NCBI RefSeq assembly: GCF_008704715.1
Contig: NZ_CP023689.1
Coordinates: forward strand, 124,001-188,000
From: Streptomyces chartreusis
GTDB taxonomy: Bacteria > Actinomycetota > Actinomycetes > Streptomycetales > Streptomycetaceae
Direction of reading: 5' to 3'
DNA: 64,000 bases
The stretch's first letter is position 1; every line of letters starts with the position of its first letter. This document shows, one piece after another, positions 1 through 8,085 of this stretch. The translations under genes and the position numbers were made by a program. The notes beneath the pieces are model-generated. The model saw only the letters and a list, made by a program, of their open reading frames with translations, did no database searches and had not been told where the DNA came from.

Positions 1-2
1 TG

Positions 3-1220
3 TGCGGTTTCGTCGTCTTCAGCGCCGCCTGTGGTGCCGCTCCCAACATCACCCTGCTGGTCGTGGCCCGCCTCGCCCAGGGACTGGCGGCCGGCTTCAT
101 GGCGCCTCAGAACTCGGCGTTCATCCAGCAGTTGTTCCGCGGGGCCGAACGCGGGCGTGCCTTCGGCTACTTCGGCGCGACGGTGGGCATCTCCTCCGCG
201 TCCGGCCCTCTCCTCGGCGGCACGATCCTCGCCCTGGCCGACGGTCAGCAAGGGTGGCGTTGGATCTTCTACGTCAACGTCCCCATCGGCATCTTCGCCG
301 TCCTGCTCGGACGCCGACTGCTGCCCCGGAGCCGGCCGTCCGGAAGGAGGCACGTGGACGTACCCGGCGTGCTGCTTCTCGGACTCGGCGTTCTCGCCCT
401 CATGTATCCGCTGGTCCAGGCGGAGGCCGGCGGGTTGACTCGCCTGTGGTGGATGTTCCCCGTCGGCGCCTCGATCCTCACCGTCTTCGTCCGCTGGCAG
501 TATCGTCTCGTCGCCAGGGGGACCAGACCGTTGCTGGACCCGCGGCTGTTCACCACGGTGCGCGGCTACGCCGTAGGAGCCGGCGTCGGCACGCTGTATT
601 TCATCGGCTTCAGCGGCGTATGGCTCGTCTTCGCCCTCTTCTACCAGAACGGCCTGGCCTTCTCCCCCTTGCGGTCCGGCCTCGCCGTCACTCCGTTCGC
701 CCTCGGCTCGGCGGGCGCCGCCGTGGTCGCAGGCCGACTGGTGGAGCGGTACGGACGCCTGCTCACAGTCTGCGGCCTCGCCGGGGTGATCTGTGGTCTG
801 GGCGGAGCCGCGCTGCTCCTGCGCTTCGCGCCCCTGGGTATCGCTCCGTGGATCGCCGCTCCTGTCCTGTTCCTCGGCGGCATCGGAGGAGGCTTCGTGG
901 TCTCCCCGAACATCACCATGACCCTCCGGGACGTACCCGTGGACATGGCCGGCGCGGCGGGGGGCGCCCTGCAGACGGGACAGCGGCTCGGCGCCGCGGT
1001 GGGCACCGCTGCCCTGCCCGGCCTCTTCTACATGGTCCTCGGCAACGGCGACGACTATCAAGGCGCCCTCGTCATCGCACTGGGCACCGCCATCGCCGGG
1101 ATGGTGACGTCCCTGGCCCTGGCTGTCTTCGACTGGCGACGCGACCGGCGCCTACGCGGGATGCACGGGAAGTGCACGCAGGAGGTCGCCAACAGTCCGA
1201 TGCACTCCCGGCAGAGCTGA
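3..1220 (+). CDS. MFS drug exporter, DHA2/EmrB-QacA type (5' truncated by window edge)
   Basis: The frame is open from the first bases, so the true start lies outside the window; about 405 residues remain of a family that usually has about 480-520. The visible part has many hydrophobic segments and a GPLLGG motif (antiporter motif C-like) after the first helices. A conserved GGALQTGQRLGAAVGTA-type stretch lies near the C-terminus, as in 14-helix DHA2 exporters. It probably works as a proton-coupled exporter of hydrophobic compounds in the cytoplasmic membrane. The end is a charged RRDRRLR tail. It converges on the next gene, so it belongs to an operon or regulator located upstream of the window. 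The substrate cannot be read from sequence. Confidence 0.9.
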   Translation, partial: CGFVVFSAACGAAPNITLLVVARLAQGLAAGFMAPQNSAFIQQLFRGAERGRAFGYFGATVGISSASGPLLGGTILALADGQQGWRWIFYVNVPIGIFAVLLGRRLLPRSRPSGRRHVDVPGVLLLGLGVLALMYPLVQAEAGGLTRLWWMFPVGASILTVFVRWQYRLVARGTRPLLDPRLFTTVRGYAVGAGVGTLYFIGFSGVWLVFALFYQNGLAFSPLRSGLAVTPFALGSAGAAVVAGRLVERYGRLLTVCGLAGVICGLGGAALLLRFAPLGIAPWIAAPVLFLGGIGGGFVVSPNITMTLRDVPVDMAGAAGGALQTGQRLGAAVGTAALPGLFYMVLGNGDDYQGALVIALGTAIAGMVTSLALAVFDWRRDRRLRGMHGKCTQEVANSPMHSRQS

Positions 1221-1339
1221 CTCCCGGAGCGGGGGCGAAGTCGTGCGCGTGGGCCGCGCAACACCTTCTCTCCGCCAGAGCGAAACCGGGAGGATCTTGT
1301 TCACCCGGCCGCGCTTCAGGTTCGCCGGTTCCCGCCGGC

Positions 1340-1936
1340 TCAGCTGACGACCGAGATCGCGAACGGCGCGAATCCGCGAGCCCGGATGACGTGGGGCACG
1401 AACAGGACGGCCGCCTCGGTGGCGCGTGCGGTCTCCACCCCGCCGAGGTCCGTGATCCACTCCTCGCGCCAACCGAGGTCGACGAGCAGCCCTCGAACGA
1501 TCGCCTTGGCCGCCCGGTCCTCCCCGGAGAGGAAGACGGTGGCCGGCTGGGACAGCGTGGCGGGCGCGGTCATCACCGAGTAGAGCATCGTGTTCAGGGT
1601 CTTCACGACGAGCGTGTCGGGCAACGCGCGCTGGAGCTGTTCCGCGAGGCTCGAGCCCTGGTGGAGGAGGTCGACGGGCAACCCGTCCGGTCCGTCGACG
1701 GTGGCGTTGGAGACATCGACGAGGATCTTGCCCCGGAGCTCTTCGCGCAGTGCGACGAGCCGCTCCAAAGAGCCCTCGCCCGGGGTGGCGTTGATGATGA
1801 CGCTCGCCGACCGCGCGGCATCGGCGGCAGCGCCCGGTGAACGGTCCGCCACGGTCACGTCGTGCCCGGCGCGGTTGAGGGCTGCCGCGAGGCCGCCGCC
1901 GACTCGGCCGTTGCCCAGAATGCTGATCTTGGTCAT
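1340..1936 (-). CDS. NADP-binding F420-reductase-like oxidoreductase
   Basis: This is a 198-residue Rossmann protein that opens directly with the dinucleotide fold: GNGRVGGG at residues 7-14, then a basic VADRSPG segment that suggests NADP(H). The layout matches the NADPH:F420 oxidoreductase/'coenzyme F420-dependent NADP oxidoreductase' group: short, one domain, with a VKTLNTM stretch in the middle. I chose the ATG at 1936 because the fold begins there and AGGA lies about 9 nt upstream; the longer in-frame extension reads through the neighbouring gene. It lies 34 bp downstream of the imp-like gene on the same strand and is probably co-transcribed with it. The exact substrate is not determined. 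Confidence 0.8.
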   Translation of the reverse strand: MTKISILGNGRVGGGLAAALNRAGHDVTVADRSPGAAADAARSASVIINATPGEGSLERLVALREELRGKILVDVSNATVDGPDGLPVDLLHQGSSLAEQLQRALPDTLVVKTLNTMLYSVMTAPATLSQPATVFLSGEDRAAKAIVRGLLVDLGWREEWITDLGGVETARATEAAVLFVPHVIRARGFAPFAISVVS

Positions 1937-1970
1937 GGTGATCCTGTCCTTCATGTGCTGGTGGTGAGGG

Positions 1971-2804
1971 TCAACGGGAGAGCGTGGCCACGGCCTCGGC
2001 GTGGACGCCGGGCGCGGCAGCCAGGAAGCTCCCGCTCTGCGGGGTCCAGTGGCGGCCCTCGGCATCGGAGACGCGCCCTCCCGCCTCCGCGACCAGCAGC
2101 GCCCCGGGGAGCAGGTCCGCGCGTGCCCCGGCGAACTGCCAGACGGCGTCGATCCGGCCGGCCGCCAGGTTCAGCAGGTGCAGGGTGGCGGGCACGGAAG
2201 TCCGTACCACGAGGGCGTCGAAGAGCATCGCGGTGATCGATGAGCCGACCCGGCGCACCACTTCCTCGGCCTCGTCCGGCCTGGCCTGGCTCGTGGCCAC
2301 GATGCTCAGGCCGAGGTCCGTGGTGGGGGCCACGCGCAGGGGCCGGCCGTCGAGGTGGGCGCCCCCGCCGGCGAGCGCGGTGTAGGTCTCGCCGGTCAGT
2401 GGCAGGTGGACCGCGGTGAGCACGGGCTGGTTGTCCCGTACGAGCGTCGCGGTCACCGCCCAGTCCGGCAGGGCGTGCAGGTGGTTGACGTTCCCTTCGG
2501 CCGGGTCCACGACCCACCATTCCCCGGGAGGCAGGGCGCCGCCCTCGAGTTCCTCCTCCACCCAGCGGGCGTTCGGGCGCAGCTCCGTGAGGTGAGGACG
2601 GAGGATGCCGAGAGCCACGTCGTCATTGGCCGCTAGCGCACGCATCAGCTCCTCGCGCGTCTCGTAGCGGACCACGTCGCCGTAGCGCTCGATCAGCGCG
2701 GAGCCCGCCGCGCGTACGGCGGCCGCGGTCGGCTCGAGCAGTTGGGCGTCGTGGGCCGAGGCCGTGAATGCCGAAGTACCGGCTTCCTGAAGCGATTTGG
2801 GCAT
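1971..2804 (-). CDS. Inositol monophosphatase-family protein with altered metal motif
   Basis: The 277-residue protein follows the IMPase/FBPase fold order. It has a WVEEELEGG metal-ligand segment (E83/E84), the active-site loop at residues 100-105, and a C-terminal ADLLPGALLVAEAGGRV segment matching the family's WDxAAGxLLVxEAGG. The loop reads DPAEGN instead of DPxDGT, so the second aspartate is glutamate; this variant occurs in a subgroup and may change metal use or substrate. The ATG at 2804 fits the family's N-terminal length. The gene leads a two-gene unit with the F420-reductase-like gene and is divergent from a LysR regulator, the usual arrangement of a LysR target. Phosphatase activity is inferred, not certain. 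Confidence 0.85.
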   Translation of the reverse strand: MPKSLQEAGTSAFTASAHDAQLLEPTAAAVRAAGSALIERYGDVVRYETREELMRALAANDDVALGILRPHLTELRPNARWVEEELEGGALPPGEWWVVDPAEGNVNHLHALPDWAVTATLVRDNQPVLTAVHLPLTGETYTALAGGGAHLDGRPLRVAPTTDLGLSIVATSQARPDEAEEVVRRVGSSITAMLFDALVVRTSVPATLHLLNLAAGRIDAVWQFAGARADLLPGALLVAEAGGRVSDAEGRHWTPQSGSFLAAAPGVHAEAVATLSR

Positions 2805-2901
2805 GGCAGTGCTCCTGTCCGAACAGGGGTGACGTTGTCTGCGGAGGTGGCGGGATCCGAGGTGTTCCGCGCCCGCATCTCGAAGGTAGGAGGGCACGTC
2901 A

Positions 2902-2921
2902 TTAACTGCAAGTGCATGTAA
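2902..2921. promoter_or_regulatory. Candidate LysR operator in divergent intergenic region
   Basis: A 20-bp imperfect dyad (TTA..TGCA / TGCA..TAA, 7 of 10 pairs) sits in the 138-bp gap between the imp-like gene and the LysR gene. It is unusually AT-rich for this DNA. LysR proteins normally bind such dyads between themselves and a divergent target, so this is the best operator candidate. Binding is inferred. Confidence 0.45.
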
Positions 2922-2942
2922 AGCACGGCTAGGATGACTCCC

Positions 2943-3899
2943 ATGCAATTGGATCTGAACCTGCTCACCGCGCTGGACGCCCTCCTGGAGGAAGGCAGCG
3001 TGGCCGGGGCAGCCGAGCGACTGCATGTCACCGCCCCCGCGATGAGCCGGAGCCTCGGCCGGATCCGGCGTGCCACGGGTGATCAGATCCTGGTGCGCAC
3101 GGGACGCACGATGACTCCGACGCCGTACGCGATCGCTGTCCGGGAGCAGGTGCACGACCTGGTTCAGCAGGCACGCGGCGTGCTGGCACCTAACCGTGAA
3201 ATCGACCTCGCGACGCTGGAACGCACCTTCACCCTCCGCTGGCACGATGCGCTGGTCGCGCTCAGCGGCCCTGCGCTGCTCGCCGCCGTGCGCCGACAGG
3301 CACCAGGCGTGCGACTGCGCTTCATCGCGGAATCGAGCATCGACACACCTGAGTTGCGCCGCGGCGAGGTCGACCTGGCCGCGGACGCCGATCCGCCCAC
3401 CGCACCCGAGATCCACGCCGACCGGGTGGCCGATACCCGGCACGTCGTCGTCGTGCGGTGCGACCACCCGCTGACCCGCGACAGGACGCTCACCGCCGCG
3501 CGGTATGCCGCCGCCGACCACATCACCGTCTCGCGGCGGGGCCGTCTCGGCAACGTCCTCGACGCCGAACTCGCGCGGCTCGGCCTCACGCGACACGTGG
3601 TGGCGAGCGCGCCCACCGAAGCGGCAGCCCTCGCGTTCGTGCGCGACTCCGACCTCCTGGTCACCGCGCCGGAGTCCACTACGCGTTCACCGGCCACTCG
3701 GCTCGAACTCGCCCTGCTCCCCCTGCCGTTCGACCTGCCGCCGGCCCCGGTGTACCTGTCCTGGCATCAGCGCTACGACACCGACCCCGCCCACATCTGG
3801 CTGCGCGATCTCGCACGCACGGCACTCGCCGACGCGGCGGACGGGCGGGACGGAGCGACGGACGCGAGGGAGGTCGGCACGGTGAGGTCGATGATGTAG
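2943..3899 (+). CDS. LysR-family transcriptional regulator
   Basis: A 318-residue regulator. The N-terminal winged HTH (about residues 1-60) contains LNLLTALDALLEEGSV and a recognition helix in the TAPAMSRSLGRIR stretch, typical of LysR. The remainder is a substrate-binding-like effector domain ending WLRDLARTAL, where LysR/NodD-type proteins often end. Two ATGs are possible (2934 and 2943); I prefer 2943 because MQLDLNL aligns with the conserved LysR beginning. It is transcribed away from the imp/F420-reductase-like pair and most likely controls that pair and itself through the shared 138-bp region. The effector is unknown. Confidence 0.9.
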   Translation: MQLDLNLLTALDALLEEGSVAGAAERLHVTAPAMSRSLGRIRRATGDQILVRTGRTMTPTPYAIAVREQVHDLVQQARGVLAPNREIDLATLERTFTLRWHDALVALSGPALLAAVRRQAPGVRLRFIAESSIDTPELRRGEVDLAADADPPTAPEIHADRVADTRHVVVVRCDHPLTRDRTLTAARYAAADHITVSRRGRLGNVLDAELARLGLTRHVVASAPTEAAALAFVRDSDLLVTAPESTTRSPATRLELALLPLPFDLPPAPVYLSWHQRYDTDPAHIWLRDLARTALADAADGRDGATDAREVGTVRSMM

Positions 3900-4151
3900 A
3901 GGGCGATGGCGCTGACGCTGTCTATCCCCGTGCGCTCGGGCTGACCGTCCGGGGTGCCGACGCCCTCGCGTACGGGCAGTCCGCGACCCGCCTTGCTGAG
4001 CACCTACGAGTCGGATCAGCCAGACCACGGCGATCGCATCGCGGCGGGAGCCGGCCGGGCGACGGGCCAGGTTGAGTGCGTGATGGGTGCCCACGAAGGC
4101 TCGCCCTGGTTGCCATGCCTTGCAGGCCGGACTCAGCGCATGAGGTTCGGG

Positions 4152-5108
4152 TCACTGCGGAGGATGGGAACGCTGGGCGTCGGTGGTGTAGGCGTCCCAG
4201 TCGGCGCGCCCTCCCGCGCCCATCACTCCGAGGTCTACGGCGAGTTCGTCGGAGGTCATTCGGCGCAGCTCTCGGCGGGCCACGCGGGTGACCACGATGG
4301 GGAACAAGGGACGCAGGGGCTGGCACCAACGTAGCCAGGGCGGAGCGTAGATGTGGAGGGCTCGGTGGGTGATGCCGACGGTGAGCCATTCGGCCACCTG
4401 GTCGGGGCTGTGCACGCGGCGGGCGAACCACGGCTGGTGGGCCCGCAGGGCACGCAGTACCGGGTGCTCGTCCATTCCGCTGATCATGTCGGTGCCCGTC
4501 CAGTGGACGTAGGCGATGCCGACGGCGACACCGTCGGGCTCGACCTCACCGCGCAGGGCACGTGCGAAGGATTCCGCACCGGCTTTGGAGGCGCAGTATG
4601 CGCTCATCATGGGTGCCGAGCCGAAGGCGGCGGTCGAGGCGATCTGCAAGTAGTAGCCGCGCGTGCGGGACAGCTGAGGCAGGAAGGCGCGGGCGGTGTT
4701 GGCCACGCCGATCAGGTTGACGTCGATCACGCGCCGCCAGAGATCGCCATCCGTGTGACGGAACGGGCCGCCTGCCGCCACTCCGGCGTTTGCCACGACG
4801 ACGGCCGCGTCTCCCAGCCGGCCCGCGACCTGCTCTGCCGCGCGGTCGAGTGCGTCCTGGTCGGTGACGTCAGCCTCGATACAGAGAGTCGAGTTGGGAA
4901 GTGAGGCTGCCGCGTCTTGAAGGGACTGCGCCTCGCGGCCGAGCAGGGCGACGCGCATGCCTGCCCCGGACAACCGCCGCGCGAGGGCCTCGCCGATGCC
5001 ACGGGCGGCCCCGGTGACGACAGCGACCCGCCCCCGTAGTGGCGAGTCGTGGACAGCGTCCTTGTGCATACGGTTCATGCTCTCCACTACTGCGACGTGT
5101 CGGCGCAT
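4152..5108 (-). CDS. Short-chain dehydrogenase/reductase (SDR)
   Basis: A 318-residue NAD(P)-dependent SDR. It has the TGAARGIG cofactor loop near the N-terminus, an ADVTD motif, a NAG motif, a serine in the IASTAA strand and the catalytic SAYCASK tetrad segment. A C-terminal tail of about 70 residues (APPWLRWCQPLRPLFP...) resembles longer 'classical' SDRs whose tail may touch membrane. Two starts compete: 5108, with AGGAGGG about 10 nt upstream, and 5078, whose purine tract almost touches the ATG. I took 5108 for its better spacing. No pathway partner is adjacent, and the substrate is unknown. Confidence 0.85.
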   Translation of the reverse strand: MRRHVAVVESMNRMHKDAVHDSPLRGRVAVVTGAARGIGEALARRLSGAGMRVALLGREAQSLQDAAASLPNSTLCIEADVTDQDALDRAAEQVAGRLGDAAVVVANAGVAAGGPFRHTDGDLWRRVIDVNLIGVANTARAFLPQLSRTRGYYLQIASTAAFGSAPMMSAYCASKAGAESFARALRGEVEPDGVAVGIAYVHWTGTDMISGMDEHPVLRALRAHQPWFARRVHSPDQVAEWLTVGITHRALHIYAPPWLRWCQPLRPLFPIVVTRVARRELRRMTSDELAVDLGVMGAGGRADWDAYTTDAQRSHPPQ

Positions 5109-5418
5109 TCTGCGTGTGCCCTCCTGGCACGAGTCCGTCCGGGCTCCTTCGGTCGAAGGCTCACCACCTATTCGCCTGGCGAGCTGCAGACGGATGCATG
5201 CGTCGACCGTCTGCCGGCCAGGGGCGCCTCGTGGCCGGCCACACTCCGCCGACACAGCGGAGCTGAGCCGCATCCGAACAACACCTCCGCAAGGAAGTGA
5301 CTGACAAGACGTCCGCCCGAGTGGGCGGCCTGGAACGCCGCCGTTCGGGCATGGCCGACCACGCGGCGTCCACGCGCAAGTGCCGAAACCACCGGCGCCG
5401 AGGACGGGAGCGATCACC
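5109..5418. other. Intergenic region, divergent promoters
   Basis: About 310 bp separate the SDR and the DUF2945-like gene, which point away from each other. Both sets of promoter elements should lie here. I see no convincing palindrome, RNA structure or small gene. Confidence 0.5.
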
Positions 5419-5673
5419 ATGGCGAAGCAGACGAAGAAGGCAAGGGAGACGAGCGGCCGGGGCAAGGACCGCCGTCTCACCCAGGGTGACGAGGTCGCCT
5501 GGAACAGTCACGGCAGCACCACGGAAGGCACGGTCGAGCGGAAGATCACCCGCCGTACCGAGGCCGCAGGTCGTACCGTCGACGCCTCGCCCGAGGACCC
5601 GCAGTACGAGGTGCGCAGCGACCGCTCCGGTAGGTCCGCGATCCACAAGCCTTCCGCGCTGCGCAAGAAGTGA
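5419..5673 (+). CDS. DUF2945 / hypervirulence-associated TUDOR-domain small protein
   Basis: An 84-residue, highly basic protein. The core reads TQGDEVAWNSHGSTTEGTVERKI, then DPQYEVRSDRSGRSAIHKPSAL. This matches the single-domain DUF2945/HVA1 TUDOR-like family, which folds as a small beta barrel and is thought to bind partner proteins or nucleic acid; its function in bacteria is not established. The ATG at 5419 has a GGGAG ribosome site. The next gene starts 12 bp after its stop, so the two are probably translated from one message. Confidence 0.8.
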   Translation: MAKQTKKARETSGRGKDRRLTQGDEVAWNSHGSTTEGTVERKITRRTEAAGRTVDASPEDPQYEVRSDRSGRSAIHKPSALRKK

Positions 5674-5684
5674 GCGGGTGACCG

Positions 5685-6173
5685 ATGCAGACGTTCCTGC
5701 CCCACCCCGACTTCCGGCAGACCGCCCTGCTCCTCGACCGGCGCCGACTGGGCAAGCAGCGGGTCGAGGCACTTCAGGTCCTGCGCGGACTGACCGTTCC
5801 CGGCTACGGGTGGCGCCGGCACCCGGCGGTACGGATGTGGACGGGGTACGAGGAGGCACTCGTGCGCTACGGCCTGGAGATCTGCCGAGTCTGGCGGGAG
5901 CAGGGACACCAGGACAGTTGCGCCGCCTCCCTGGTCGCAGACTTCGCCGCGCACGAGCCGGGCACCGCGGTGCGCGAGCAGCAGGAGTTGGCAGCCGCCG
6001 GCGAGCTGCCGCCCTGGCTCGGCGAGGAACCCTTCCACGAGAGCCACCGCTCGGCGCTCGTCCGCAAGGACCACGACGTCTACGCCCCTCTGTTCCCCGG
6101 CGTCCCCGACGACCTGCCTTACGTGTGGCCGGCCTCCGACCGCGAAGCACACCGCACGCCCACCGGCACCTGA
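5685..6173 (+). CDS. Pyr_excise/MSMEG_6728-type protein (possible pyrimidine-dimer glycosylase relative)
   Basis: A 162-residue protein that begins MQTFLPHPDFRQTALLLDRRRLGKQRVE. The MQTFLP start and the DxRRLGKQRVE segment are hallmarks of the actinobacterial MSMEG_6728 group. That group is related to the phage T4 endonuclease V-type pyrimidine-dimer DNA glycosylase fold (Pyr_excise). The conserved WTGYEEALVRYG, FHESHRSALVRKD and YVWP stretches support the family call. Enzyme activity has to be inferred; a DNA-repair role is possible but unproven for this group. It follows the TUDOR-like gene closely and precedes the MpaB-type gene. Confidence 0.8.
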   Translation: MQTFLPHPDFRQTALLLDRRRLGKQRVEALQVLRGLTVPGYGWRRHPAVRMWTGYEEALVRYGLEICRVWREQGHQDSCAASLVADFAAHEPGTAVREQQELAAAGELPPWLGEEPFHESHRSALVRKDHDVYAPLFPGVPDDLPYVWPASDREAHRTPTGT

Positions 6174-6241
6174 ACGTGCCGGCATGCCCGGAACCCGGCG
6201 GACATCGCGCACACTGGGCAACAGCAGAGGGGAGGGCGACC

Positions 6242-7138
6242 ATGCTCACCGCAGTGCGTGACCAGCTGGGCCAGGCCCTGTTCCACCGGGTCGCGGGCCC
6301 CGACGGGCCTGCGACACGGGCCCGCATCCACCACACCCCCGGCCCACGCTGGTTCGGACCCGACCGCCCGATCCGCACCGTCCACGGCGACGCCTCCATG
6401 TTCATCGGCGGGCTGAGCGCACTGCTGCTGCAGTCCCTGCATCCGCTCGCCATGGCCGCGGTGGCGGGCCACTCCGGCTACCGCGGGGATCCCTGGGGCC
6501 GCCTGCAACGCACCAGCACCTACCTGGCCGTGACCACGTTCGGCACCGCCGAGGACGCTCAGCACGCGGTCGACCGCGTCAGGGCCATCCACGAACGGAT
6601 CCGCGGGACAACCACCGACGGCATCCCCTACCACGCGGCGGATCCGCAGTTGCTCGCCTGGGTCCACGCCGCCGAGACGGACAGCTTCCTGCGCGCCCAC
6701 GAACGCTACGGGGCTCACCCCCTGGATGCTGCCGGCTACGACGCGTACGTCGCCGACACCGCACGCGTCGCCGATGCGCTGGGGGTGATCGACCCACCGC
6801 GAGACCGGCGCGAGCTGACCGAACGCCTCGACGCCTACCGGCCTGAACTACGGGCCACCTCCGAGGCCCGCGCCGCCGCTCGCTTCCTGCTGTTCCAGCC
6901 GCCTCTGCCGCTGGCGGTACGGCCGTTCTACGGCGCCCTGGCCGCGAACGCCGTAGCTCTGCTCCCGCCCTGGGCGCGCGGCATGCTCTGGCTGCCCCGC
7001 GTCCCCCTCGTCGAGGACATCGCCGTACGCCCCACCGGCCAGGCACTGACCCGGACCATCCGCTGGGCCATGACGCGACCACACCCAGTCCCACCCGACG
7101 TGAACGCCGAGGCCCCGGGCCCGAACGACGACCGGTAG
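6242..7138 (+). CDS. Oxygenase MpaB family protein (DUF2236)
   Basis: A 298-residue member of the MpaB/latex-clearing-protein-like DUF2236 family. The typical order is visible: GDASMFIGGLSALLLQSLHPLAMAAVAGHS, then RLQRTSTYLAVTTFGT, and the AETDSFLRAHERYG helix with histidines that could hold haem. Family members are b-type haem oxygenases or are linked to fungal MpaB, which cleaves prenyl chains; the substrate here is unknown. The ATG at 6242 follows a purine-rich GAGGGCGACC stretch. It lies 68 bp after the Pyr_excise-type gene on the same strand and may share its transcript. Confidence 0.85.
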   Translation: MLTAVRDQLGQALFHRVAGPDGPATRARIHHTPGPRWFGPDRPIRTVHGDASMFIGGLSALLLQSLHPLAMAAVAGHSGYRGDPWGRLQRTSTYLAVTTFGTAEDAQHAVDRVRAIHERIRGTTTDGIPYHAADPQLLAWVHAAETDSFLRAHERYGAHPLDAAGYDAYVADTARVADALGVIDPPRDRRELTERLDAYRPELRATSEARAAARFLLFQPPLPLAVRPFYGALAANAVALLPPWARGMLWLPRVPLVEDIAVRPTGQALTRTIRWAMTRPHPVPPDVNAEAPGPNDDR

Positions 7139-7511
7139 TCCCCCGAGCAGGCTGACCTTGTCCGGTGGGCTGCTTCGCGGCCACGGGCTGTTCGCCGCCA
7201 GTCATCCAGCGCGGGGTCGAACACGTCCGGCGGGATGTGGAGTTCGTTGGCTCGTGGGCGCCGAACCGAAGGATGAGGGCGGTCAGGTAGGGCGAAAACC
7301 GGGCCAGATCCTAAAGCTCGGGAAAGCGTTCCGCGAGTGCGCCGCCATTGAGGCCCAGATTGGCCCTCAATCCATGTGAAGCCCTTGGATGGAACTGTGG
7401 TTTGCGAATTTCCGTCGGTTGGGCCCGGCCTGCGCAGATGCGGGATCAGAGCGAGTTTTCCCGTACCAGCGCCGACTGGGCCCAGAACCGACAGTGACTT
7501 TCCGGCAGGCT
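7139..7511. other. Intergenic region with a dyad, no supported gene
   Basis: About 370 bp without a convincing gene. A stem of 10 pairs with one mismatch and a 5-nt loop (7347-7371) could end transcription from either side. The rest is coding-like in composition but interrupted by stops in every frame, so it may contain decayed sequence that I cannot identify. Confidence 0.4.
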
Positions 7512-7805
7512 TTAGAAGGCGCTGTTGTTGCAGCCCATGGTCGAGCCCAGGTGCGTCTTCTGCGCACCAGCGTCGCCTTCGCCGTTGAGCGCGCTGCCCA
7601 GCAGGCCGTTGAGCAGGCCGACCTGGCCGAGGATGTCGAGGTTCAGGTCGTGGGACTTGCAGTTGCTGCTCTGCAGCACGCTGTAGCTGTTTCCGCCCTT
7701 GTCGCCGTGGCCGTCGAGGCCCTGGGCGGTGGCCGTGCCGGCGCTCAGGAGTCCGACGCTGCCGAGGGCGACGACCATGAGGGCAGCCTTGCGAAGCTTG
7801 TGCAT
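7512..7805 (-). CDS. Small secreted protein, unknown function
   Basis: A 97-residue precursor with a clear Sec signal peptide (MHKLRKAALMVVALGSVGLLSAG), probably cut after the ATA at residue 27. The mature part of about 70 residues is Gly/Asn/Leu-rich, with an amphipathic LNLDILGQVGLLNGLLG stretch and exactly two cysteines (C49, C92) that could pair outside the cell. The pattern of signal, hydrophobic short mature protein and two Cys recalls chaplins and other Streptomyces surface peptides, but the chaplin consensus is absent. GGAG lies 5 nt before the ATG. Inverted repeats just upstream suggest tight control. Function unknown. Confidence 0.8.
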   Translation of the reverse strand: MHKLRKAALMVVALGSVGLLSAGTATAQGLDGHGDKGGNSYSVLQSSNCKSHDLNLDILGQVGLLNGLLGSALNGEGDAGAQKTHLGSTMGCNNSAF

Positions 7806-7827
7806 GTCATCTCCGATGAGAACGAGG

Positions 7828-7882
7828 CGATCTCTGAGAGATCGGCTTCATACGATCACGAGGATTAAAATAGGAATCCTCG
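7828..7882. promoter_or_regulatory. Two perfect inverted repeats upstream of the small secreted protein
   Basis: 7828-7844 is a perfect odd palindrome CGATCTCTGAGAGATCG. 7859-7882 is CGAGGATT / AATCCTCG, 8-bp arms around an AT-rich 8-bp spacer. Both lie 23-77 bp upstream of the secreted-protein start in unusually AT-rich DNA, where a promoter is expected. They could be operators or an mRNA-stabilising stem. A shorter ATCTCTCAGTGA copy follows at about 7886. Confidence 0.5.
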
Positions 7883-8085
7883 AATATCTCTCAGTGACAC
7901 ACCGAAGGTGCCGCTCTCGGGCAGGCGCTATCAGGCGAACGGCCGGATTTGGTTCCTGCGGAAACTACCTTCCGGCGTTGCCTCTGAATCTCCCCCGAAT
8001 CAGCCTCGCGGACGGTGCCGAACCACCACCCACGTGCCACGTGCTGTACCGCGGGAAAGGTCGTGGCGAGAAGGGACGCACTCGC

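Noticed and set aside
7170..7224. Protein-like stretch VFDPALDDWRRT on the minus strand
   Set aside because: Stops interrupt it quickly, and it overlaps the end of the MpaB-type region; too short to identify.
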